Shown in pieces: positions 1-6,738 of a stretch of DNA of 9,661 nucleotides. The notes under the pieces are model-generated. The model was not told the origin of the DNA. It worked only from the letters and a program-made list of their open reading frames with translations, and did not search any database. The stretch is taken from contig NCCR01000173.1 of the NCBI GenBank assembly GCA_002279765.1, forward strand, positions 1-9,661. Direction: 5' to 3'. Position 1 is the stretch's first letter; each line of letters starts with the position of its first letter. The stretch is from Verrucomicrobia bacterium 12-59-8. Lineage in GTDB: Bacteria; Verrucomicrobiota; Verrucomicrobiae; Verrucomicrobiales; Verrucomicrobiaceae. Made by a program: the position numbers and the translations under genes.

Positions 1-827
1 ACGGTGGGCACGTCGCGCGTCTGGATGTGGCCGGTGCGACTGTTGAGCAGGCTCAGCGCAGTGTGGAACACCATGGCCTTGCCCTGCATTTTCCACTCCT
101 GAAGTTCGAACATGGTCTTCAGTGTCTCACACTCCAGATGAGTTTTTGGAGTTTTTGTTATGATACCTAGCAAAAGCGGCTTGCGTAGATCCAGCCCTTT
201 CAAATCGCGGAGCAGTCTTTTTTTAAGGGAAGTCAAACTAATACGGCCTTTCAGGCCCTTCCTGGTTTGGATGACATCATATGCCCGCTGCACGACTTCT
301 TCGATACTGGCTGGTCCACTTTGGTTTCGGTTAAGCAGATTGGCACACAGATAATCATGGAATTGAGTCCACTCAGCGTGCAATTTTGAAATGTTTGGCG
401 GCTCAATACCCCATCTACTTCGGGCAAGAGATGCGATGCTGGTTGAGGAGCGTATAGCGGACTGCCGTTGGCTTATCCTCTTTGATATATACTCCTGTTT
501 CGCTATCTCGAAGGTTTTCTTGCGTTCTGTGTCATTGAACAGATCTGCAAGTTCCCCAAACCTGTAAAACAGATTGATGTCAATAAAATGGTCGAGAACC
601 CTACAGGAAAGTTCCGTGGCAACGGACTCTGGGTCAGAGTTTGAGATTGAAATCACGCTATCGTTAATTCGCAGCGTCTCTTTTTCATGATCTACCTGCA
701 CAACAATCCCGTGTGATATTTGGTCGTGTGGCAAATCCAGCTCATCCCATTCCTTCAAGACTAGTCTGGAGCCTGAATCAACAACACCTCTAACCAGTGG
801 CAATGACTTGTCGTCAACACCATACAT
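1..827 (-). CDS. Unrecognised protein, partial (C-terminus off the left edge), next to the protease gene
   Basis: A minus-strand frame is open from codon 1001-999, just after a TAG at 1004-1002, to the window edge. The first ATG in it is at 827-825, 7 bases after the stop of the protease gene, so I place the start there; 275 codons are visible and no stop is reached. I do not recognise the product. The visible part looks soluble, with no signal peptide or membrane span. The first half is strand-rich and acidic (VRGVVDSGSRLVLKEWDELD). The second half is helical and basic, including SLKKRLLRDLKGLDLRK. Codons are AT-rich until about 113 and become strongly GC-ending from there to the edge (MFELQEWKMQGKAMVFHTAL), so a host gene may start or be fused at 113. 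The frame may also be the displaced C-terminal half of the protease. The reading frame itself is well supported; the function is unknown. Confidence 0.65.
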   Translation of the reverse strand, partial: MYGVDDKSLPLVRGVVDSGSRLVLKEWDELDLPHDQISHGIVVQVDHEKETLRINDSVISISNSDPESVATELSCRVLDHFIDINLFYRFGELADLFNDTERKKTFEIAKQEYISKRISQRQSAIRSSTSIASLARSRWGIEPPNISKLHAEWTQFHDYLCANLLNRNQSGPASIEEVVQRAYDVIQTRKGLKGRISLTSLKKRLLRDLKGLDLRKPLLLGIITKTPKTHLECETLKTMFELQEWKMQGKAMVFHTALSLLNSRTGHIQTRDVPT

Positions 828-834
828 GGCGCTT

Positions 835-1836
835 TTACCGATGACATCTGGCAGGGATGAATAGACCGGGCGCGGCTCGGCCTGGAAGGATTCCTGCCGC
901 CGGTCGCGGATACGCTGGAAACCCAGGTCCCATTCGTGGTTCCAATTGCCAGCGCACGATGAATTTGTTCTTTGCCAACCATTTTGTATGTGAATCAAGT
1001 ACTACTTGATCCAGGACATGCTCAGCATCGCACAGTTTGTTCCTAGTTTTTGTAATTAATTCAAACTTAACAGAACCAACCTCGCTGTACGGCTCCAGTG
1101 ACAACATAATCCTGATTTTTGGCTGTACGGTGCGCTTTATCGTCGAACTGCTTTCTCTGCACGCTTTCGAGTCGAGGTTTTGACGCGTGTCTATAATTTT
1201 CCATACTTCATGGCTGCTCTCTCTGATTCTGGTTATAGGGCAACCAACAGCTCTCAGCATAAGGTTGGTTTCCTTATCTGTGCCGGAAGTCTTTTTCGAT
1301 TGGAGTGCGATTACCTTATTATCTTTGGCCCTGATGATCGGCGCGCCACTTTGACAAGCCCTGACCTCGAATATCGTTTTTATTGAGTAAACCCAGATCT
1401 TACGATCACTTAATACTGGGAAATCTTGTCCGCTTATTGAACCATCGTTTGTGTATAGCCCTTCTCCTGTCGCCCCCTCCGCAAAGCCGTTGATACTTAC
1501 CGATTCACGCTGTGATGCATTTTCCTCCGACAATATGGCCACCCCGGGAGCGACGAATTTGGGGTCTAGGACTTCAAGCAGCCCATAGTCTAGATGTTCT
1601 TCGTTAGACGGATGGTTACAGATTGAAATGATCTTGACCTTAATCCCCTCAGGCACTCCTGCATGAAATACTGTCAGTTCTTGTGAGTTGTCAAAATCTG
1701 CCAAGACGTGCCCGGCGGTAAGAATGATTCGGTTTTCGATAAAAAAGCCGGTGCCGATCAGCTTTTGGTTATCGCTTCTAATTGCTACAAGGAAATCGTC
1801 CATCTGGTTGTTGCCGAAAAGTTGATGTTTTACCAT
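835..1836 (-). CDS. Trypsin-like serine protease with C-terminal extension (conflict-system type)
   Basis: The product is a 333-residue trypsin-fold protease. The catalytic triad is readable: His43 in LTAGHVL, Asp83 in LDYGLLE, and Ser163 in CQSGAPII, the usual GxSGxP neighbourhood. No signal peptide is visible, so the protein should act in the cytoplasm, unlike secreted HtrA/Deg proteases; no PDZ domain is seen. The protease domain spans roughly residues 10-205. After it comes a strand-rich segment at about 238-300 (PKIRIMLSLEP, GSVKFELIT) that faintly recalls the start of VMAP-C domains, a weak inference. The ATG overlaps the stop of the Trypco1 gene by 7 bases, so the two are translationally coupled. 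The last 35 or so residues are Pro/Ala/Gly/Arg-rich, come from a GC-rich patch, and look like out-of-frame translation. The true C-terminus may continue in the frame of the next gene. The catalytic domain call is strong; the C-terminus is not. Confidence 0.85.
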   Translation of the reverse strand: MVKHQLFGNNQMDDFLVAIRSDNQKLIGTGFFIENRIILTAGHVLADFDNSQELTVFHAGVPEGIKVKIISICNHPSNEEHLDYGLLEVLDPKFVAPGVAILSEENASQRESVSINGFAEGATGEGLYTNDGSISGQDFPVLSDRKIWVYSIKTIFEVRACQSGAPIIRAKDNKVIALQSKKTSGTDKETNLMLRAVGCPITRIRESSHEVWKIIDTRQNLDSKACRESSSTIKRTVQPKIRIMLSLEPYSEVGSVKFELITKTRNKLCDAEHVLDQVVLDSHTKWLAKNKFIVRWQLEPRMGPGFPAYPRPAAGILPGRAAPGLFIPARCHR

Positions 1837-2159
1837 TTCAAAGTCACTTTGATCCCCGATGAGGCACCGAGCTCGGCGAGTACAAAGTTGGTTTTGCCGT
1901 CAAAGCCGAGATTCATTTCGATTTCGAAACTTTTTGGTTTGGCCGATGCAAGCCTGCCTTGAAGATTTGATGAAATATCCAGACAAAGTTCGGCAAGTCT
2001 TGCTCCCATCTCGCCTCCAGTGGTCTCGAGAATTTCAGTTGCGCCTGACGTGCTCCTTGTTGTGAGGCTTTCTTGTTCCCCGCCTGTTGTTTTTTTTGGG
2101 GATGTGATCGGCAACGTAGTAATCAGGAGTTTCGGTGAAGGCGCATCTTTTTGTTTCAT
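1830..2159 (-). CDS. Trypco1-like (trypsin-co-occurring domain 1, CU044_2847-type) protein
   Basis: This is a 109-residue protein. Its C-terminal half matches what I know of the Trypco1 family: a helix at about residues 50-72 (GARLAELCLDISSNLQGRL), then two strands, FEIEMNLGFDGKTNFVLAEL and GIKVTLKW, ending in the family's typical KVTLxW. Family knowledge: Trypco1 proteins are encoded beside trypsin-like proteases in NTP-dependent conflict systems and are thought to act as partners or adaptors of the protease; their biochemistry is not settled. Here the stop codon overlaps the protease ATG, which fits the assignment well. The N-terminal 45 residues are Thr/Ser/Pro-rich and lack the usual first strands. 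The frame stays open upstream to a TAA at 2244-2246 and there encodes a strand-like LKVTIPV, but without ATG, GTG or TTG, so I keep the ATG at 2159. No clear Shine-Dalgarno is seen. Confidence 0.75.
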   Translation of the reverse strand: MKQKDAPSPKLLITTLPITSPKKTTGGEQESLTTRSTSGATEILETTGGEMGARLAELCLDISSNLQGRLASAKPKSFEIEMNLGFDGKTNFVLAELGASSGIKVTLKW

Positions 2160-2963
2160 AACTTGTTTTGGTGTTACGGGGATTGTGACTTTCAGTTGGT
2201 TTACATTAAATAATTTAACGTTTTTGATTACACGCTCAATCCCTTACGGGGATCGGGGTAGACTTTTCCGTGACAGGTGGCACCGGGTGTTAGGCGCGTT
2301 CGATATCGTGCTGGAGCTCGATGCGTTCGGTGGTTATAGTTTAGATGGGTTTTTCATGTGATTCGGTGGCTTTAATGGCTGCTGCGCGGTTTTGGGATGG
2401 GCGGAGAAGCCGTTGCGATCCCTAAGCTTGGAGGGTTGCCTAGCATTGTAATGGGTTGCATTTATTTAATAACAAGAATTAAGCCAATCGTAAGTGTGGA
2501 GCATGTTGGAGTGATGCATGTCTTACATGGCAGTAAATAAATTTTTAAATTCGAAGTGAAAATGGCAGATCATGCAAGCTTTGTGAAGCCAAAATTAAGT
2601 TCTACAGACGATGTGCTTAGGAAAAGGCATAAGTGCTGAGGCCTTATTTTTTGAGAAAACCGTTTTTTAGCAGGAAATAGGCCGTTGTTTGCGGTGATGA
2701 GAGTTTGACAGTGAAGAACGGTACTTGCCATCCAGTGCTCAGGGGGGGGCGAGTGATTCTGGCTTTAACCGTGGAAAATGGCACTGGTCAGCCACCGATA
2801 TCTTTCTTGCAGCCGGGAACCCGGCCTGCGAGTTGCGGTCTGTGGCTTGTCCGCAGAGGGCGGAATTTGGACTGCTGAGATGAGATGCCTGACGATGACG
2901 CTTTGGAAAACGAGCATCCGCAAGGAAGTCAGCGAGACGAACCAGCGTTTCCCGCTGCCTTGA
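2160..2963. other. Long AT-rich intergenic region without a convincing gene
   Basis: Between the end of cvfB and the Trypco1 start I find no ORF that I trust. The stretch holds: an exact 10-base direct repeat TTACGGGGAT at 2174-2183 and 2244-2253; a diverged direct repeat at 2704-2735 and 2764-2795; a run of eight G at 2742-2749; and a tight hairpin GCCGGG-AA-CCCGGC at 2812-2825 without a T tract. On the minus strand a possible promoter for the Trypco1 operon is TTGTTA (2475-2470) with TACAAT (2450-2445), but the 19-base spacer is long and this is only a guess. The section from about 2450 to 2660 is the most AT-rich. The region could hold the operon's leader, a recombination scar, or decayed genes. 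Confidence 0.5.
2704..2795 (+). repeat. Pair of diverged 32-base direct repeats, 60 bases apart
   Basis: Copies lie at 2704-2735 and 2764-2795. They agree at 22 of 32 positions by my hand count. The differences are scattered mostly at every second or third base, and the 60-base offset keeps frame. Read in plus frame, both encode similar short peptides (LTVKNGTCHP and LTVENGTGQP). This suggests a repeated coding motif from a lost gene rather than a recent duplication, but the copies are short and chance cannot be excluded. Confidence 0.35.
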
Positions 2964-3851
2964 TCATTTCGTTCCCGGCCTGGAAGGCTTCCAGTCGCCT
3001 TCCTTCGCTTCACGAATGTCCAGGGTTTCAATGCCCGGGTTCGTGAAGCGGATGCGTCGTTGTTTATAAAGCGAGCCCAGTGCTTGTTTGAACGCCTTTT
3101 TGCTGGCTTCGAAATGGCTGCGAATGGCCTCGGGATGGCTGTCGTCGTCAAAGTCGAGTTTGCCGCCGTTGTTCTTGAGCGCTTCGAGAATGCGATCCGT
3201 TAATGAGGCGACCCGCTGATAGCCGGAGGCATCGAGGCTGAGGTCGATCTTGCCGCTGGGGTGGACGGCGCCGACGAAGCCGTTGATCTTTTGTCCTACC
3301 TGAAGCGGTGCGCCAATGTTGGTGTGGTAGAGCAGGCCGACGTGCGTCCCTGCCACAATCGCATTGTAGCCCAGCGGTGTGCGGGCGGTGATCAGCAGGG
3401 GCACGGGCTGCGCCGGCTTGAACGGCGGGCGTTCACGGCTCAGGTGCCGGTTCAGACGTGTGGTGGCGATGATGCGGTCCGTTTTCTCATCCAGCATGAT
3501 GTAGGCCACGACTTTATCTCCCACGTACACCTGATCCGCCTGCTCACGAAACGGCAGCAGCAGATCCTTGAGCAGGCCCCAATTCAAAAAGGCACCGATG
3601 TTGCGGTTCACGCTCACCACTTCCAGGGTGGCAAATTCGCCCACCATGGCGAACGGCTGCTCCGTGGTGGCCACGAGGCGGTCCTCGGAATCACGGTAGA
3701 TGAATACATCCAAGGTATCTCCAAGGCTTGTGCCCTTGGCGATGTAACGGTTCGGCAGCAGAATCTCACCGTGATCACCCCCATCCAGATAAATGCCATG
3801 CGGCGTACTGTGAAGGACGATGAGGGAGTTGCGTTTGCCGATCTGAGCCAT
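2964..3851 (-). CDS. cvfB: CvfB/YitL-family S1-domain RNA-binding protein
   Basis: The product is a 295-residue protein of normal length for the CvfB family, which is built of three S1-like (OB-fold) domains and a C-terminal winged helix and binds RNA; in Staphylococcus aureus CvfB is linked to virulence gene expression. Visible here: a first S1-like unit at about residues 5-65 (YLDGGDHGEILLPNRYI); a second at 70-135 with GAFLNWGLLKDLLLP, the hallmark of the family; a third at about 150-208 (GLLYHTNIG, GKIDLSLD); and a winged-helix segment at about 215-280 (DFDDDSHPEAIRSHFEASKKAFKQAL split by turns). It is the last gene of the tsaD operon, 39 bases after the PQQ-propeller stop. The ATG at 3851 fits the family N-terminus. 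It is likely cytoplasmic and may affect translation or mRNA handling; the specific target here is unknown. Confidence 0.9.
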   Translation of the reverse strand: MAQIGKRNSLIVLHSTPHGIYLDGGDHGEILLPNRYIAKGTSLGDTLDVFIYRDSEDRLVATTEQPFAMVGEFATLEVVSVNRNIGAFLNWGLLKDLLLPFREQADQVYVGDKVVAYIMLDEKTDRIIATTRLNRHLSRERPPFKPAQPVPLLITARTPLGYNAIVAGTHVGLLYHTNIGAPLQVGQKINGFVGAVHPSGKIDLSLDASGYQRVASLTDRILEALKNNGGKLDFDDDSHPEAIRSHFEASKKAFKQALGSLYKQRRIRFTNPGIETLDIREAKEGDWKPSRPGTK

Positions 3852-3890
3852 GCAGCGCAGACTAGACGCGGCTGTGGATCAATCCAGCGC

Positions 3891-5114
3891 CTACTTCACC
3901 TTCACGACGACCAGTTTTTCCGCGTCACGGGCAAAAAGCAGGCCATTTGAGTAGGCGGCATGGCTGCGATGTCCCGCGCGGGTGATCTGGCTGCGTTGCA
4001 GGAGATTGAATTTCTTTGGGTCGGCGGTGAATAGCCACAGCTCGCCGGCCTCGCTGTGCAGCAACAGTTTGTCTCCCACCAGAATCAGGGTGCCCCCCTG
4101 GAGGCGGTCCGGCGCTTCCCAGGCGACCTTGCCATCGGCCACGGCAATGCAGCGCAGCGTCATGCCGGTCTCCTGCCGGCCATGCAGACCATAGACATGC
4201 CCGGCGTGATAAACCGGTGTGGTATAGTGGCAGTCGAGCGTGTCGGCTTTTTTCCACACGTTGGTCAGTTTGCGTGCAGCCTTGTTCCACTGCCACAGGC
4301 CGGCACCGACATCATAAGCGGCGGTGAAAAACAGCCTGCCATCCTCACAAGGCACCGGCGCAGCGGCATTGACGGAGGCGTCGATCTGCGCGCGGAAGTA
4401 TTCATCCGCCAGCACCTTGCCGTCGCTGGTTTGCGTCAAAAGGACACCGCGCCGGGTGAAGAAGGCTCCCACTCCCGGATCTCCGGGGAGCAGTACAGGA
4501 GATGAATAACTCGCTTCATCTTCGGTGGCCTGCCAGAGCAGTTTGCCTGTGGCAAGATCCAGCGCGATGATGCCCGCTCCGCCATTTGTGTTCTTGCCAC
4601 CCACGTTGAGCAGCACCTTGCCATCCGTGACAAGTGGCGAGCAGGCACGGCCAAAGTACCCCTGCGGCGAATCGAGTTCGGCCACTGTGTCATAGCTCCA
4701 GATCAACTCGCCTGTCGCAAAATCGAGCGCCTGGACGATGCCTTCCGGGCCATGTGTGATGACTTTGCCTGCGGCGATGCAGGGCACGGCACGCGGTCCG
4801 TTGTCGAATCCAAAACTGTCGCGGTAGGTGGTGGGGCAGGCGTGTTTCCAGATGGCTTTGCCATCGGCGGCTGCCAGCGCCTCGGTGATGATTTCACCGC
4901 CCTGACGGTGGGTCACGATCACGCGATTGTTGTTGACCACAGCTCCGGCATGACCGCTGCCCAGCATGCGCTTCCACGCAATCTCGGGTTCCGTGCTGCC
5001 GACGATGGCGGCCTCGTCGGTCGCGGTGCAGTTGCGCTGCGGGCCGAGGAACTGCGGCCACTCGCCTGCGTGCAGGCTGGTGAATGCGCAGAGGAGAAGA
5101 AGGATCGGGCGCAT
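3891..5114 (-). CDS. Secreted PQQ-binding-like beta-propeller repeat protein
   Basis: This is a 407-residue protein. I chose the ATG at 5114 rather than upstream starts because it gives a clean signal peptide (MRPILLLLCAFTSLHA, cleavage near residue 16) followed by GEWPQFLGPQRN, the usual opening of this family in Planctomycetota and Verrucomicrobiota. Blade motifs with the pattern D-x-x-T/D-G-K-x-x-W recur: AADGKAIWK (about 82-90), DFATGELIWS (131-140), LDLATGKLLWQ (186-195), VADGKVAWE (325-333). The fold is an eight-bladed or similar propeller; most relatives are not proven PQQ enzymes, and I see no catalytic residues or metal site of an alcohol dehydrogenase. It should act in the periplasm, perhaps as a scaffold or binding protein. 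It sits 16 bases after tsaD and 39 bases before cvfB in one operon. Confidence 0.9.
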   Translation of the reverse strand: MRPILLLLCAFTSLHAGEWPQFLGPQRNCTATDEAAIVGSTEPEIAWKRMLGSGHAGAVVNNNRVIVTHRQGGEIITEALAAADGKAIWKHACPTTYRDSFGFDNGPRAVPCIAAGKVITHGPEGIVQALDFATGELIWSYDTVAELDSPQGYFGRACSPLVTDGKVLLNVGGKNTNGGAGIIALDLATGKLLWQATEDEASYSSPVLLPGDPGVGAFFTRRGVLLTQTSDGKVLADEYFRAQIDASVNAAAPVPCEDGRLFFTAAYDVGAGLWQWNKAARKLTNVWKKADTLDCHYTTPVYHAGHVYGLHGRQETGMTLRCIAVADGKVAWEAPDRLQGGTLILVGDKLLLHSEAGELWLFTADPKKFNLLQRSQITRAGHRSHAAYSNGLLFARDAEKLVVVKVK

Positions 5115-5130
5115 GAAAATGAGGATGGGA

Positions 5131-6141
5131 TTAACTGACGAGGGAGAGATTGGGGTCCACATCCGTCTCCAGGGGGGAGGTGTGGCCAATGTTGAAACGT
5201 TGCGCAGCGGCGAATGCAATCATGCCAGCATTGTCGGTGCAAAGATCCGGACGTGCGAGCAGCAGTTGGAGGCCAGCTTTGTTACAACGTGCTGTGAGCG
5301 CCGTGCGCAGGCCGCGGTTGCAACTGACACCACCGCTCACGGTGACGAGCGTCTCGTCGCATTTTTTCGCCGCGAGCACGAGCTTTTCGACCAGCACCTC
5401 GATGATCGCGGCCTGCACGCTGGCACTGAGATCGGCCAGGACCTGTTCGTTCTTCAGATCAAGGCGCGGCAGTTCATAGAGCACGGCGGTCTTCAAACCG
5501 CTGAAACTGAACTCCAGGCTGCGGCCATCTAGGAAGCTCCGTGGAAAGGCGAAGGCGGTTGGATCGCCACGAGTGGCCAGCTTGTCGATCTCCGGCCCAC
5601 CAGGGTAGGGCAGGCCGATCATCTTGGCGACCTTGTCGAAGGCTTCGCCTGCGGCGTCATCACGTGTGCGTCCCAGCAGCTCGTAGCGACCCACGCCATG
5701 CACGCGCACGAGCATCGTGTGTCCGCCGCTGACGATCAGTGCCACACAGGCACGCACCGGGCCGTTCCCATTCATGAAAGGGGAGAGCAGATGGCCCTCC
5801 ATGTGGTTCACGGCAAGGAAGGGCTTGTTTTCTGCGATGGCGAGCGCTTTGGCCATCGAGGTGCCAATGAGCAGTGAGCTGACCAAGCCCGGGCCGCTGG
5901 TGGCTGCAAAGGCTGACATGTCGCCGAGTGTTTTTCCTGCGTCAGCCAGGACCTGCTGAACTAGTGGGCGCACATGCAGGATGTGATTGCGTGAGGCCAC
6001 CTCCGGTACGACTCCGCCATACGGGCGGTGGATTTCGATCTGGGAGGCGATACGGCCGGCGATCAGCTCACCGTCCAGAGTACAAATGGCCGCAGCAGTC
6101 TCATCACAGGAGGATTCAAGGGCGAGCAGGCAGTCTGGCAT
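5131..6141 (-). CDS. tsaD: tRNA N6-adenosine threonylcarbamoyltransferase TsaD
   Basis: TsaD transfers the threonylcarbamoyl group from threonylcarbamoyl-AMP to A37 of ANN-decoding tRNAs, working with TsaB and TsaE in the cytoplasm. The 336-residue length is normal. Motifs in order: ESSCDET (9-15); the metal-binding HMEGH with His113 and His117; SGGHT (138-142); AGEAFDK followed by GLPYPGGP (164-183); FSFSGLKTA (211-219); SGGVSCNRGLR (269-279); and CTDNAGM with the metal-ligand Asp303. All key residues are present. It is the first gene of a three-gene operon with the PQQ-propeller and cvfB. The start is the ATG at 6141, since the N-terminus is already at family length. A strong terminator lies just upstream at 6203-6244, so its promoter must fall in the roughly 60 bases between them, or transcription depends on read-through. 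tsaB and tsaE are not in this window. Confidence 0.97.
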   Translation of the reverse strand: MPDCLLALESSCDETAAAICTLDGELIAGRIASQIEIHRPYGGVVPEVASRNHILHVRPLVQQVLADAGKTLGDMSAFAATSGPGLVSSLLIGTSMAKALAIAENKPFLAVNHMEGHLLSPFMNGNGPVRACVALIVSGGHTMLVRVHGVGRYELLGRTRDDAAGEAFDKVAKMIGLPYPGGPEIDKLATRGDPTAFAFPRSFLDGRSLEFSFSGLKTAVLYELPRLDLKNEQVLADLSASVQAAIIEVLVEKLVLAAKKCDETLVTVSGGVSCNRGLRTALTARCNKAGLQLLLARPDLCTDNAGMIAFAAAQRFNIGHTSPLETDVDPNLSLVS

Positions 6142-6202
6142 GGCAGTCCATCAATGAAGTAAAAACGGGAACCCAGCATCCAGAATCCGGCACTTTGAGG
6201 GT

Positions 6203-6244
6203 AAAAAAAAGCCACCGTCCCCCGGTTGGGTAGGGAACGGCGGC
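6203..6244 (-). terminator. Strong Rho-independent terminator after the Cys/His-rich small gene
   Basis: On the minus strand GCCGCCGTTCCC pairs with GGGGGACGGTGGC across a short loop (stem arms at plus 6233-6244 and 6211-6223, with G-T wobbles), followed directly by eight T (plus-strand A tract 6203-6210). This is a textbook intrinsic terminator. It ends the transcript of the small genes to its right and isolates tsaD from them. Confidence 0.88.
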
Positions 6245-6268
6245 GCAATATGGCAGTCTCCTATCAGA

Positions 6269-6397
6269 TTAGTGCTTGTGACCGTCTTTGCAGTCGGCCT
6301 TCGCTTTGGCGTCGCACTTCGCACATGCCTTCTTAGCTGGAACAGGATGCATGAAGCATCACGGACGCAGCGACAGAACAGTGGCAAGACGGATCAT
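6269..6397 (-). pseudogene. Tiny Cys/His-rich peptide gene with an in-frame UGA in its leader
   Basis: From the ATG at 6397 the frame reads MIRLATVLSLRP, a hydrophobic leader beginning, then UGA, then CFMHPVPAKKACAKCDAK and on to ADCKDGHKH and stop (6271-6269). The tail carries CAKC, a further Cys and HKH, a plausible metal-binding pattern. An internal ATG at 6352 would give an intact 27-residue peptide without leader. In a neighbouring frame the leader region reads SVAASVMLHASC, a good signal-peptide core, so one or two small indels may have scrambled an exported protein. The perfect terminator right after the stop says that something here was, or is, a real transcript. Alternatives are a leaderless cytosolic peptide (6269-6352) or UGA read-through; I favour a damaged small secreted protein. 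No homolog is recognised. Confidence 0.5.
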
Positions 6398-6425
6398 GAG
6401 ATGATCAAACGTAAGTTAACAACCT

Positions 6426-6440
6426 GCCGCACTAGGCGGC
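6426..6440 (-). terminator. Short hairpin after the small lipoprotein gene
   Basis: GCCGC and GCGGC form a 5-bp stem with a 5-base loop, 8 bases after the lipoprotein stop codon. The downstream sequence has only a weak T content (AGGTTGTTAA). It may be a weak terminator or a processing hairpin; the evidence is slight. Confidence 0.3.
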
Positions 6441-6447
6441 GGACTGC

Positions 6448-6549
6448 TTACTTGCCGGTCTGCATCGGTGGTGGTGGCGGAGGAGCGGGCTGCTGGCAAG
6501 CGGAGAGAACGGCGGAAGCCGCGATGAGGGTGAGGATAGCGATTTTCAT
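6448..6549 (-). CDS. Very small lipoprotein with proline-rich tail
   Basis: This 33-residue ORF begins with a charged residue and a hydrophobic stretch, then the lipobox LSAC with the acceptor cysteine at residue 18: MKIAILTLIAASAVLSAC. The mature part is only QQPAPPPPPPMQTGK, a run of six prolines ending in lysine. Signal peptidase II should cleave before Cys18 and leave a 16-residue lipid-anchored peptide in the periplasmic membrane face. Verrucomicrobial and planctomycete genomes have many such tiny lipoproteins of unknown role; entericidin-like peptides are a rough analogy only. Codons end mostly in C or G like the core genes, which supports real coding. It lies upstream of the Cys/His-rich gene on the same strand, so the two may share a transcript. 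A longer antisense-like frame over the same bases has no such features. Confidence 0.75.
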   Translation of the reverse strand: MKIAILTLIAASAVLSACQQPAPPPPPPMQTGK

Positions 6550-6738
6550 GTGTGTGGGTGTTAACCTGTTTGTTAAGCTTCCCATCCACCAGACTCCTGG
6601 CAGCGGGATTTTTCGAGATTAACGACAACTTCTGTTTTTGCAAACAGCCAAATGCATTCTCTGCGAAAACTCACAAGTAAGGCGTAAGAATGGGGAAACT
6701 TGGGACTACCAGAATGTCAGGCTCCGCTTTGCTGTGTA

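Noticed and set aside
2562..2639. 25-codon plus-strand ORF in the AT-rich gap (MADHASFVKPK...)
   Set aside because: Very short, weak ribosome site, no motif, no neighbour on the same strand; chance is a sufficient explanation.
1..2700. Insertion sequence carrying the island
   Set aside because: No transposase, integrase, terminal inverted repeats or target-site duplication is visible in the window.
2160..2963. CRISPR array or tandem repeat array in the long gap
   Set aside because: The repeats found occur only twice each, are short or diverged, and lack regular spacers.
2765..3151. 128-codon minus-strand frame overlapping the end of cvfB
   Set aside because: Out-of-frame reading of cvfB for its first half and of the intergenic region for the rest; Arg/Ser-rich with no motif.
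3261..3950. 229-codon plus-strand frame opposite cvfB
   Set aside because: Antisense shadow of the cvfB and propeller genes; its composition (many His, Gln, Arg) is typical of a reverse-frame reading.
4966..5532. 188-codon plus-strand frame across the propeller/tsaD junction
   Set aside because: It crosses the start of one well-supported gene and the end of another and has no recognisable motif.
6356..6366. Selenocysteine at the in-frame UGA of the Cys/His-rich peptide
   Set aside because: No convincing SECIS-like hairpin was seen after the UGA, and a frameshifted signal peptide is the simpler explanation.
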